A stretch of DNA of 34,274 bases, taken from contig JAQGNU010000029.1 in assembly GCA_028291645.1 (NCBI GenBank), positions 1 through 34,274 on the forward strand, in the 5' to 3' direction. The position numbers and the translations under genes are program-made. Numbering within the stretch: the stretch's first letter is position 1; every line of letters begins with the position of its first letter. Source of the stretch: Nevskia sp. Lineage in GTDB: Bacteria > Pseudomonadota > Gammaproteobacteria > Nevskiales > Nevskiaceae. The notes beneath the pieces were generated by a model, which saw nothing but the letters and a program-made list of their open reading frames with translations, was not told the origin of the DNA and did no database searches. Below, piece by piece: positions 23,213-30,757 of the stretch.

Positions 23213-23247
23213 CCAGGGCGCCGAAGCCTTAGAATACGGCGCCCTGG
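23213..23247. promoter_or_regulatory. 11-base perfect inverted repeat flanking the putative fdxA -10
   Basis: CCAGGGCGCCG (23213-23223) and CGGCGCCCTGG (23237-23247) are exact complements, separated by 13 bases that contain TAGAAT (23230-23235), a good -10 for fdxA. It could be an operator wrapped around the promoter or, as RNA, a hairpin ending marR transcripts; only TTT follows the stem, so a terminator role is uncertain. Confidence 0.5.
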
Positions 23248-23270
23248 TTTCCTCAAAGCATTCGCCTGCC

Positions 23271-23594
23271 ATGACCTTCGTCGTCACCGAAAACTGCATC
23301 AAGTGCAAGTACACCGATTGCGTGGAAGTGTGTCCGGTGGACTGCTTCCACGAAGGCCCGAACTTTCTCGTCATCGATCCGGAAGAATGCATCGACTGCA
23401 CGCTGTGCGAGCCGGAATGCCCGATCAATGCGATCGTCGCCGAGGACGATCTGAAAGCCGGCGAGTCGCACTATCTGGCGCTCAACAAGGATCTGTCGCG
23501 GCAGTGGCCGGTGATCACCGAGAAGAAAGAAGGCCTGCCGGACGCCAAGAGCTGGGAAGGCAAGCCGGACAAGCTGAAGCTGCTGGAGCGCTGA
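23271..23594 (+). CDS. fdxA: 7Fe ferredoxin FdxA ([3Fe-4S] plus [4Fe-4S])
   Basis: The 107-residue protein matches Azotobacter ferredoxin I. C9, C17 and C50 are placed for the 3Fe-4S cluster. C21, C40, C43 and C46 are placed for the 4Fe-4S cluster ([21 protein letters not shown]). C12 and C25 occupy positions that also exist in the Azotobacter protein. The C-terminal extension ([20 protein letters not shown]) is normal for the FdxA group. It transfers single electrons at low potential in the cytoplasm; its partner here is unknown. The start is MTFVVTENC, typical of the family. The AddB-like gene follows after 37 bases, so co-transcription is possible. Confidence 0.95.
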   Translation: MTFVVTENCIKCKYTDCVEVCPVDCFHEGPNFLVIDPEECIDCTLCEPECPINAIVAEDDLKAGESHYLALNKDLSRQWPVITEKKEGLPDAKSWEGKPDKLKLLER

Positions 23595-23631
23595 TCGCTC
23601 CGGCGCGCACATCCCGGCTTGGTACACGCCG

Positions 23632-26259
23632 GTGTCTGCGCCGCTGATCCTCACTGCGACCGACCGCCTCGCGCGTGCGCTGCGCGAGGACGAAAGCCTT
23701 GCGCGCCGCGCCGAAGGCCGCAGCGTCTGGGAAGCATCGCGCGTACGCAGCCTGCGGCAATGGCTGCAGGATGCCTGGGCCGATTCCTGGCCCAGCGCGC
23801 AGCTGCTCAACTCGACGCAGACGCTGGCACTGTGGCTGCAGACGGTCGAACGCGATCGGCGCGGCGTGATCGGCGCGCTGGGCTGCGCACGCGAAGCGCA
23901 GGCCAGCGAGAAACTCGCGCTCGACTACGCGCTCGACCTCAGCGCGCTGCCCGCTTACAGCGAGGAACATCAGGCCTGGCGCGCCTGGCAGGCGCGCATA
24001 CAGCAACGACTGCGCACGCACGACTGGATCACGGCCGATCACCTGCCGCAGATCGTCGCGCGCGGACTGCGCGACGGCAGCATTGCCGCACCCGAACACG
24101 TACAGCTCGCCGGCTTCGAGCGGGCGCCGCCGCCGGCCATGCGCAACGTGCTCGACGCACTCGCCGTGCGCAGCAGCCTGAGCCGTTCCGAAGCGCCGCG
24201 TCCGGCGAACAGAACGCTGCAGGGCTGGCGCAGCGCCGATGCCGAAACGCAATGCCGCGCGATCGCCGAAACCGTACGCCTGAAGCTCGCACCCTATGCG
24301 GATCGCGATGAACCGCCGCCGCGCATCGTCATCGTGATGCCGGATGCCGATGCGCGGCGTGCCTTATTGGAAGATGCGCTGACCGCTCTGGTCGCGCCCT
24401 GGCTGCGGCTGCCGCACGAATCGACCGCGCAGCCCTGGCGTTGGGATCGCGGCCGCAGCCTCGCCGAACAGCCCTGCAACGAAGCGGCATCGGCGCTGCT
24501 GGCCTTGGATGCACACGGCAACGAACCCGTTGCGGTGTCGCGTTTCCTGCTGGCGCCGCTGTTGTGGCCGGCCGCATTGCGCGCGTCAGCGGCTGCGCTC
24601 GATGCGCGCTTGCGCGAACGTCCGCTGCCGCGCTATTCGCTGAGCCGGCTCGCCGCGCTGGCGCCTGCGGCCTTGCAGGGATCGCTGCAGGCATTGAGTG
24701 ATTTGCTCGCAGCCGCACCATCGCGCGCGCTGCCGAGCGCCTGGTCGGCGCATTTCCTCGAACGTCTGCAGCTGCTGCATTGGCCGGCGGCACCGGAGCT
24801 GCCGTCGTCAGTCTTCCAGAACGTGCGCGAGTTGCGCCGCGAACTGTCGCGCCTGGCCGCGCTCGATGCACAGACCGGCGCGATCGACGCCGCGCGTGCG
24901 CGGCTGTGGCTCAACGAACTGCTGAAGCGCCGCTTCGAAGCGCGCGCCGAGCATACGCAGCCGGTGCTGATCGCCGCAGCCGAAGATGCGGTCGGCCTGT
25001 CCTGCGAACTATTGATCGTCGCCGACGCCGACGCTTCCGCATTTCCAGGCGCCGCACGTTCGAGTCCATTCCTGCCGATCGAAGCGCAACGCGCCGCCGG
25101 TATTCCGCAAGCCGCACCGCAGACTTGGCTGGCCGATCGGCAGGCACTGGTCGATGCGCTGCTGGCGCAGGCCGACGAGGTGCTGGTGCTGGCTGCGCGC
25201 GTCGATGAACGCGGTGGCGAAGTGCTGCCCGCGCCGCTGTTTGCAGTCGACTGGCAGGATGCGCCGGCGGCGCGTGCACGGAGCGTTGCCGAACGTTTGG
25301 CGCAGCAGCCTGCGCCCGTCGTGCTGCCTGCCGCCGATCCAGTGCCGGCGGTGCTACCCAGCGAAGACCTGCGCGGCGATGCCAGCCTGTTCAAGCTGTT
25401 CGCCGAAGCGCCGTTCTTCGCCTATTGCACGCATCGGCTCGGCATCAAGCCGTTGCGCGAACCGCCGCGTGGACTCGACGCCGCAGTGCAGGGCGAGCTG
25501 CTGCACGATGCGCTCGACAAGCTGTGGCAGCGGCTGCTCGATAGCAATGCATTGGCCTCGCTCGATGCCGAGGCCGTGTCGGATCTGATCGAGCGCACGC
25601 TGGCACCGTTGATTCAGAAGACGCTGCCGGAGTCGGACTACGGCAGCAGCCTGGTGCGGCTCGAAGCCGCACGTCTCGCCGACATCCTGCGCCAATGGTT
25701 CGCGCACGAGCGGCGCCGCATCGATCCATTCGCGGTGGTCGCACGCGAGCAAAGACTCGAAGGCACGCTGGGCGGCTTGCGCCTGCGGCTGCGCGTCGAT
25801 CGCATCGACGAAGTGCAGAGCTCGGTTGGTCCGCGCACGCTGATACTCGACTACAAGACCGGCCGCGAGGCCGATCCGAAAGGCTGGGACGCCGATTCGC
25901 TGAAAGAGCCGCAGTTGCCGCTATACGCGATCCTGCTGCGGCAACAAGCCGTCGAAGGCTTGCGGCATGCCGACGGCATCGCGTTCGCACATCTGAAGGA
26001 TGGTCATCCGGCGCTGTCCGCCAACACCAATTGGGCTTTGCGGCTGATCGAGGCGACGCCGCGCGACGGCGACGACTGGCCGGCGCAACTCGCCGCGTGG
26101 AATGCACAGCTGGAAAGCTATGCGCGTGCGTTTCTCGCCGGCGTCGCCGATCTCGATCCGGACAGCATCAACAATCGCAGCCCCAACAAGGATCTGATGC
26201 TGCTGGCCGGCGTCGAACCCGACGACGCCGAAGCAGGCGACGCGGAGTCCGGCGAGTGA
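23632..26259 (+). CDS. AddB-like PD-(D/E)XK nuclease subunit of a helicase-nuclease
   Basis: The 875-residue protein lacks a working Walker A at its N-terminus (LTATDRLARALRED in its place) but follows the AddB-type inactive-helicase plan. The C-terminal nuclease has H625 (GELLHDAL), D723 (LRVDRID), D740 and K742 (LILDYKTG) and the QLPLYA motif. It resembles the probable DNA repair proteins encoded beside UvrD-like genes in many proteobacteria. The AddB iron-sulphur cysteines are missing: five scattered Cys residues occur but none lies after the nuclease motif. The GTG start is 37 bases after fdxA and the stop overlaps the helicase gene as GTGA. The pair presumably processes double-strand DNA ends for recombination. 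Confidence 0.85.
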   Translation: MSAPLILTATDRLARALREDESLARRAEGRSVWEASRVRSLRQWLQDAWADSWPSAQLLNSTQTLALWLQTVERDRRGVIGALGCAREAQASEKLALDYALDLSALPAYSEEHQAWRAWQARIQQRLRTHDWITADHLPQIVARGLRDGSIAAPEHVQLAGFERAPPPAMRNVLDALAVRSSLSRSEAPRPANRTLQGWRSADAETQCRAIAETVRLKLAPYADRDEPPPRIVIVMPDADARRALLEDALTALVAPWLRLPHESTAQPWRWDRGRSLAEQPCNEAASALLALDAHGNEPVAVSRFLLAPLLWPAALRASAAALDARLRERPLPRYSLSRLAALAPAALQGSLQALSDLLAAAPSRALPSAWSAHFLERLQLLHWPAAPELPSSVFQNVRELRRELSRLAALDAQTGAIDAARARLWLNELLKRRFEARAEHTQPVLIAAAEDAVGLSCELLIVADADASAFPGAARSSPFLPIEAQRAAGIPQAAPQTWLADRQALVDALLAQADEVLVLAARVDERGGEVLPAPLFAVDWQDAPAARARSVAERLAQQPAPVVLPAADPVPAVLPSEDLRGDASLFKLFAEAPFFAYCTHRLGIKPLREPPRGLDAAVQGELLHDALDKLWQRLLDSNALASLDAEAVSDLIERTLAPLIQKTLPESDYGSSLVRLEAARLADILRQWFAHERRRIDPFAVVAREQRLEGTLGGLRLRLRVDRIDEVQSSVGPRTLILDYKTGREADPKGWDADSLKEPQLPLYAILLRQQAVEGLRHADGIAFAHLKDGHPALSANTNWALRLIEATPRDGDDWPAQLAAWNAQLESYARAFLAGVADLDPDSINNRSPNKDLMLLAGVEPDDAEAGDAESGE

Positions 26260-29200
26260 GCCTCGCTACGACAAACGAAGCACTGGCCGACGCCGGCGCG
26301 CGCGCCGCAGCACTCGATCTGAGCCGTCATGTGCTGGCCGTCGCGCCGGCCGGCTCGGGCAAGACCGGCCTGCTGGTGCAGCGCATGCTCGCCGCGCTGG
26401 CGACCGTCGACGAAGCCGAGCAGGTCGTCGCAATCACCTTCACCAACAAGGCCGCCGCCGAAATCCGGGCGCGCGTGCTGAAGGCCTTGCAGCTTGCCGC
26501 CGGCGGCGTGGCGCCGACTGCAGCACATGCTCTGCAGGAATACACGCTGGCCAGCGCTGCACTGCGCCGCGCCGAAACGCGCGGCTGGAATCTGCAGGCC
26601 AATCCGGAACGTCTGCGTGCGCTGACCATCGATGGCCTGCAGGCACAGATCGCCGCCGAGCTGCCGCTGTTGTCCGGTATCGGCAGCCGACCGCGCGTGG
26701 TCGACGATCCGCAGCTGCTGTACGAACAAGCCTTGCTAGCCCTGTTCGCCGAAGTCGAAGAAGCCCACGCGCCGACCGCTTTGCGCGAGGCCGCAGCCTT
26801 GTGGCTGCGCACCGCCGGCAATCGCATCGATCGCCTGATCGCGCCACTGGCCGAGCTGCTGGCGCGGCGCGAACAATGGATCGCCGCCGCTAACCCAAAA
26901 TTCGATTGGGCCGCGCACGAGGCCGAGGTGCTGCAGGCGCTGCATCTCGAACATCAGCAGCGGCTCGCCGCTGCACTCGGCGAAGACGACACCGCCGAAC
27001 TGGTGGAACTGGTGCGCGAAGGCTCGGCGCAATCCGAAGTGCTGGCCTGGGCCGTCGCGATCGAACGCTGGCCCGCCTTCGGTGTAGAGCACGCCGCGCT
27101 GCATCGCGCCCTCGCCGGCTTACTGGTGACCAAAGACGGCAAGCTGCGCAGTCCGAAGGGCATCACCGCGAAGCAAGGCTTCCCGCCGAAGACGACCAAC
27201 AAGGAACGGCTGCTGCGTTTGCTCACCGCGCGCGCCGACGACACGCTGTTGGCCGAGGCCGCCGCCGATCTGCTGGCGCTGCCGCCGGAGACGATGCCGC
27301 AGGATCTCGCGCAACTGCGCGATGCGCTGCTGACGCTGCTGCGCCACGCGCTCGCGCATCTGCAGGTCGCAATGGGCGAACGCGGCGAAACCGACTTCAG
27401 CGAGATCGCGCAGGCCGCGCTGCGCAGCCTGCGTCCCGGCGGCGGCTATGGCGAAGCACTGCTGCGGCGCGACGCGCAGCTGCGTCATCTGCTGGTCGAC
27501 GAGATGCAGGACACCAGCGACAGCCAGCTACGCTTATTGGAGCAACTGACGCTCGGCTGGCAGCCCGGTGACGGCCGCTCGCTGTTCCTGGTCGGCGATC
27601 CGCAACAATCGATCTATGCCTTCCGCAAAGCCGAAGTACGGCTGTTCCTGCAGCTGCTGCGCACGCAGCGGCTCGGCCAACTGCCGCTGCATTGCGTGCA
27701 GCTGGCGACCAATTTCCGCAGCGACGCATCTGTCGTCGACTGGTTCAATCTGGTGTTCGACTACATTTTTCCGCGCCACGAGGATGAACTCGCCGGCGTC
27801 GTGCGCTATGCGGCCAGCGTGGCCGCTGCGCCCGAGCGCGCGGACGCGCAGACCGCCGTACAGGTGCATCGCTTCGACGCCGGCGACGAGGCCGGCGAAG
27901 CGCAGGCCGCCGCTGCACGCGCAGCCGCGCTGGCGGCCAGCGGTGCCAGCGTCGCCATCCTGGTGCGTGCACGCACGCACGTCGGCGCGACGCTGCGCGC
28001 GCTGCGCAAGCTCGGCGTCAACGCCACCTGCCAGGATGTCGATGCACTCGCCGCGGTGCCGGCAGTGCGCGACGTGCTCGCCGCCGCACGCGCGCTGTGG
28101 CATCCAGAGGATCGCCTGTCGTGGGCTGTGCTATTGCGCGCGCCGTTTGTGGGCCTGTCGTGGGCGGACATCACTGCGCTGTCGGTCGGCCGACGCGATC
28201 AGCCCTGGCCGCAGCGTCTGCAGGAGACACCCGACTTCGAGCTATCGACGGAAGGCCGCGCACGCCGCACGCGCCTGCTGCAAGCGCTGCAGTCTGCGCA
28301 GGACGATGCCGATCGCGGGGCGACTTTGGCCGAGCGCGTCGAACGCTTGTGGACGACGCTCGGCGGTGCTGCCTGCGTCGACAGCGCGACGCTCGGCGAT
28401 GTGCGCCGCGCGCTGCGCCTGCTGCGCGAACACGCGCGCGGCGGCGGCCTCGAAGATGCACGCGGCTTTCGCCGCGCGGTCGAACGCCTGTATGCCGCGC
28501 CAAGCGGCGGCGACGTCCAGGTGATGACGGTGCACAAGGCAAAAGGCCTCGAATTCGATCACGTGCTGCTGGTCGGTTGCGCACGCAAACCGAACAGCGG
28601 CACGCAACCGCTGCTGTACCTGAGCGAAACGCCGCACGGCGCGCTGCTGGTACCGAAGCCGCCGGAACACTGGGACAGCGCGCGCGCCGAAGCATCGGCG
28701 GCACTGTTCACCTACGTCCACAAACTGCATCAGCGCGCGCGCCAGAACGAGACGCTGCGCCTACTGTATGTCGCGGTGACGCGCGCGCGCCGCACGCTCG
28801 ATCTCTACCTGTGCGCCGATTGCGACGACGACGGTGTGCTGAAAGCACCCGGCGATTCCTTCGCCAAACTGCTGGCGCCGGCTTTGGGCAGCATGTCTGT
28901 GTCGGCCTCCATACCTGCGAAAGTCGACGCACTGGCAACCGCTGCCGATGGCGCATTGATCATCACCGCCGAAATTTCGGCACCACCAGGACCGCCGCGC
29001 GCGCCGCGTTTGCTGCTGCCATTCGCGCTGCCGGCTGAAGATGTGCTGTTCCGCCCGCGCGAACAGCGCAGCCTGCGTCCCAGCGAAGCGGTGCTGTCGG
29101 CGGTCGACGACAAGCGCGAAGACAGCGATGTCTACGCGCAACTGGTGGGCACACTGTTCCATCAGGCGCTCGAAAAAATCAGCCTCGATGGTTTCGAGCG

Positions 29201-29660
29201 CTGGGCCGATGGCGGCGCTACGCGCGCCGTCGCACTCGCTGCCGGCTTTCGTCGTCTCGGTCTGCCGGAGCCGCAGGTCGAAAGTGCAGTCGCTCGCGTG
29301 CTCGAACTGGTCGCGCGCACGCTCGCCAGCGCTACCGGCCGCTGGCTGCTCGGTCCACATGCCTGGGCACGCTCGGAATATGCGTTGGCCGGATATCGCG
29401 ACGGCCGCTGGGTCAGTGCACTGCTGGATCGCTGCTTCGAAACCGATAGCGGCGAACTCTGGGTGGTCGACTACAAGGCCGCTGCGCGACCGGTCGCCGC
29501 GAATACGATCGAGCGCTACATCGCCGACGACAGCGAGACCTACCGTCCGCAACTGCGGCTGTATGCGGAACTGCTGGCGGCACAGCGACCGGGCAAGCCG
29601 GTGCGGGCCGCACTGTATTTTCCGGAGGGCGATCGGCTGGTCGAGATGACAGTTGGCTAA
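26256..29660 (+). CDS. AddA-like UvrD-family helicase with C-terminal nuclease domain
   Basis: The protein has 1,134 residues from the GTG that overlaps the preceding stop; the frame stays open upstream only as a shadow inside the AddB-like gene. Superfamily 1 motifs run in order: AVAPAGSGKTGLL (K36), VVAITFTNKAAAEIRARV, Walker B LLVDEMQDTSDSQL (D415, E416), LVGDPQQSIYAFRKAE, TNFRSD, VMTVHKAKGLEFDHVLLVG (~758-776) and LLYVAVTRARRTLDL (~835-849). A C-terminal PD-(D/E)XK domain follows, with LVGTLFHQALEKI, D1072 and K1074 (WVVDYKAA) and YRPQLRLYAELL. Both subunits therefore carry nuclease motifs, as in AddAB. It would unwind and resect DNA ends with its partner. Confidence 0.93.
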   Translation: MSLATTNEALADAGARAAALDLSRHVLAVAPAGSGKTGLLVQRMLAALATVDEAEQVVAITFTNKAAAEIRARVLKALQLAAGGVAPTAAHALQEYTLASAALRRAETRGWNLQANPERLRALTIDGLQAQIAAELPLLSGIGSRPRVVDDPQLLYEQALLALFAEVEEAHAPTALREAAALWLRTAGNRIDRLIAPLAELLARREQWIAAANPKFDWAAHEAEVLQALHLEHQQRLAAALGEDDTAELVELVREGSAQSEVLAWAVAIERWPAFGVEHAALHRALAGLLVTKDGKLRSPKGITAKQGFPPKTTNKERLLRLLTARADDTLLAEAAADLLALPPETMPQDLAQLRDALLTLLRHALAHLQVAMGERGETDFSEIAQAALRSLRPGGGYGEALLRRDAQLRHLLVDEMQDTSDSQLRLLEQLTLGWQPGDGRSLFLVGDPQQSIYAFRKAEVRLFLQLLRTQRLGQLPLHCVQLATNFRSDASVVDWFNLVFDYIFPRHEDELAGVVRYAASVAAAPERADAQTAVQVHRFDAGDEAGEAQAAAARAAALAASGASVAILVRARTHVGATLRALRKLGVNATCQDVDALAAVPAVRDVLAAARALWHPEDRLSWAVLLRAPFVGLSWADITALSVGRRDQPWPQRLQETPDFELSTEGRARRTRLLQALQSAQDDADRGATLAERVERLWTTLGGAACVDSATLGDVRRALRLLREHARGGGLEDARGFRRAVERLYAAPSGGDVQVMTVHKAKGLEFDHVLLVGCARKPNSGTQPLLYLSETPHGALLVPKPPEHWDSARAEASAALFTYVHKLHQRARQNETLRLLYVAVTRARRTLDLYLCADCDDDGVLKAPGDSFAKLLAPALGSMSVSASIPAKVDALATAADGALIITAEISAPPGPPRAPRLLLPFALPAEDVLFRPREQRSLRPSEAVLSAVDDKREDSDVYAQLVGTLFHQALEKISLDGFERWADGGATRAVALAAGFRRLGLPEPQVESAVARVLELVARTLASATGRWLLGPHAWARSEYALAGYRDGRWVSALLDRCFETDSGELWVVDYKAAARPVAANTIERYIADDSETYRPQLRLYAELLAAQRPGKPVRAALYFPEGDRLVEMTVG

Positions 29661-29722
29661 CAAACCGGCATGGCCATGCTGGGTTTACCAGCAGTCCCAC
29701 CTGGGAAGACGGTCTCGCTACG

Positions 29723-29926
29723 CTACTGGCAATACGGTACCGGCGCGCTACTGGCCGTACATTTGCAGGCCTGGCTCTGGCGGCAGCAGACGGTCTCGTT
29801 GCCGCACACCGGGCACTGCTGCCACCCTTGCGAACATCCGGAACCGGCAAGATGGTCGGCAGCAGGCGGGGTCCTTGCACAAGCGGACATTCCCCAACAC
29901 AAGGCCACAGCCAGTAGCAATTTCAT
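29723..29926 (-). CDS. Tiny cysteine-rich lipoprotein (67 aa), family not recognised
   Basis: The start MKLLLAVALCWGMSACARTP is a short lipoprotein signal with lipobox MSAC, so C16 would be lipidated. The mature part is only ~52 residues with eight further cysteines, C31, C38, C41, C47, C48, C54, C56 and C66, mostly in CPVCGNETVCCRQSQACKC. The ATG at 29926 has GGGAG five bases upstream. A longer frame is open above it but lacks a comparable start. The CxxC and CC/CxC pattern suggests a disulphide-knotted or metal-binding surface peptide; I cannot name a function. It is convergent with the helicase gene and 95 bases downstream of a small membrane protein gene on the same strand. Confidence 0.7.
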   Translation of the reverse strand: MKLLLAVALCWGMSACARTPPAADHLAGSGCSQGWQQCPVCGNETVCCRQSQACKCTASSAPVPYCQ

Positions 29927-29939
29927 CGGTCTCCCCCAT

Positions 29940-29962
29940 GCATCCGCTAGCGTGGCGGATGC
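29940..29962 (-). promoter_or_regulatory. Hairpin just upstream of the lipoprotein ribosome site
   Basis: GCATCCGC (29940-29947) and GCGGATGC (29955-29962) pair perfectly around a seven-base loop. In the minus-strand transcript the stem ends immediately before the GGGAG ribosome site and could modulate translation or protect the 3' end of the upstream message. There is no T-run. Confidence 0.35.
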
Positions 29963-30021
29963 CGCAGGATTCTGACACAGGCGCGCGCGGCGGACTGGCG
30001 CTGCAACCATCCGTCGAATGT

Positions 30022-30288
30022 TCATTGTTGAGAGGCGCCGCTCTGCTTTGAAGCGGGCTCGTTCTTTTGAGCGCCGCGTAAGTTGAGAAAGAAAAGACCA
30101 AGCTGTAATGCAATCAGCGCATAGGCACCATCGTGCCAGCCCCACAGCACCCACAGCGCATTGCTCACGATAAAGCACCAAAAACCCAAACTCCGTTTCC
30201 GTTTGGTCTGCGACGCAACCAGCCAAGCTGCTAGCAGAGTCGCCGCCATGGCCGGCCACTGGACTGCGTTTAGAGCGGAATCGAGCAA
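30022..30288 (-). CDS. Small inner-membrane protein (88 aa)
   Basis: Three short hydrophobic stretches are visible: WPAMAATLLAAWLVAS, LGFWCFIVSNALWVLWG and AYALIALQLGLFFLNLRG. They are split by a basic loop (QTKRKR) and followed by a polar tail. The WGWHDGAYALIALQ stretch gives it the look of small conserved bacterial proteins of unknown function. The TTG start at 30288 has AGGA eight bases upstream and yields a plausible N-terminus; an ATG at 30249 would remove 13 residues. It is divergent from the kdp operon by 285 bases. Function unknown. Confidence 0.65.
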   Translation of the reverse strand: MLDSALNAVQWPAMAATLLAAWLVASQTKRKRSLGFWCFIVSNALWVLWGWHDGAYALIALQLGLFFLNLRGAQKNEPASKQSGASQQ

Positions 30289-30464
30289 GACTGCTGTCCT
30301 GATGCCTAACTAAATCGAGTGTAGCCGGCTGACGCTACACGGAACCCGCCCGGCAGGGGCGGAACCAAAGCTCTCCGCACATGAAGGCAATGCTCGCCTC
30401 GCACCAGCAACTGCCTAATTCGAGACGCCTTTGACGTATCAGCCCGACTTCGGCGCCGGCAACA

Positions 30465-30488
30465 TTTATGCTTTCTTTATACCGCCAC
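30465..30488 (+). promoter_or_regulatory. KdpE response-regulator box upstream of the kdp operon
   Basis: TTTATG (30465-30470) and TTTATA (30476-30481) recur at 11-base spacing, joined by CTTTC and followed by CCGCCACC. This closely follows the E. coli KdpE site, which has TTTATA and TTTACA direct repeats followed by a C-rich end. It sits ~86 bases before the first kdp reading frame. It implies control by KdpDE, expected beyond the window. Confidence 0.7.
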
Positions 30489-30515
30489 CCGCTTTCGCCT
30501 CTGGCATTCAAATGG

Positions 30516-30554
30516 CCGGCGGGCGTTAAATGCGCACGCCGGAATCATCCGGCG
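30516..30554 (+). promoter_or_regulatory. Three-arm leader with mutually exclusive hairpins before kdp
   Basis: CCGGCG (30516-30521), CGCCGG (30537-30542) and CCGGCG (30549-30554) mean the middle arm can pair with either neighbour, giving loops of 15 or 6 bases. It lies between the KdpE box and the first small gene, probably in the leader RNA, since the likely -10 (TCAAAT, 30508-30513) precedes it. A regulatory switch is possible but unproven. Confidence 0.4.
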
Positions 30555-30573
30555 CGCTAAAGACGTTCCCCCC

Positions 30574-30654
30574 ATGGTCTTTCTCCTGCTCGCACTTGGC
30601 TTCGCCGGGTTCGGCGTGCTCGCCGCCTACATCACGCTTTGCGATCGCCTCTAA
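30574..30654 (+). CDS. 26-residue membrane microprotein ahead of kdpF
   Basis: The frame reads MVFLLLALGFAGFGVLAAYI then TLCDRL and stops: one transmembrane helix with a short charged C-terminus. It begins 10 bases before kdpF's stop-to-start spacing would require any leader gene, ending 10 bases upstream of kdpF. My recollection, not checked, is that similar unannotated peptides ending in a Cys-(Asp/Glu)-Arg-Leu motif precede kdpF in other proteobacteria. No ribosome site is visible, which is a weakness. It may assist the KdpFABC complex as KdpF does, but this is inference. Confidence 0.6.
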   Translation: MVFLLLALGFAGFGVLAAYITLCDRL

Positions 30655-30664
30655 AGGTCTGCCA

Positions 30665-30754
30665 ATGACGCTCGATTACGTACTCGGCGGTCTCACCGCC
30701 GTCTTCCTGCTGGGCTTTCTGGTGTACGCCCTGATCAAACCTGAGAAGTTCTAA
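30665..30754 (+). CDS. kdpF: KdpF, small stabilising subunit of the Kdp potassium ATPase
   Basis: The 29-residue protein MTLDYVLGGLTAVFLLGFLV ending YALIKPEKF is a single membrane helix with the family-typical YALxxPExF end and matches the E. coli length. AAGGT lies six bases before the ATG. kdpA starts three bases after its stop. KdpF stabilises the KdpFABC complex in the inner membrane. Confidence 0.92.
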   Translation: MTLDYVLGGLTAVFLLGFLVYALIKPEKF

Positions 30755-30757
30755 GCC

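Noticed and set aside
25695-26255. The open frame extending the AddA-like protein 187 codons upstream
   Set aside because: The extension is Arg-rich noise inside the AddB-like gene; the GTG at 26256 overlaps the previous stop and starts a normal N-terminus shortly before Walker A.
29677-29693. TGCTGG / CCAGCA hairpin after the AddA-like gene as a terminator
   Set aside because: The stem is short and no T-run follows on either strand.
29653-30051. Plus-strand open frames after the helicase gene
   Set aside because: They lack ribosome sites and domains and overlap the better supported minus-strand lipoprotein.
30319-30340. GTGTAGC / GCTACAC inverted repeat in the kdp upstream region
   Set aside because: It is a perfect 7-bp repeat with an 8-base loop, but lacks a T-run and sits in no clear promoter; insufficient to assign a role.
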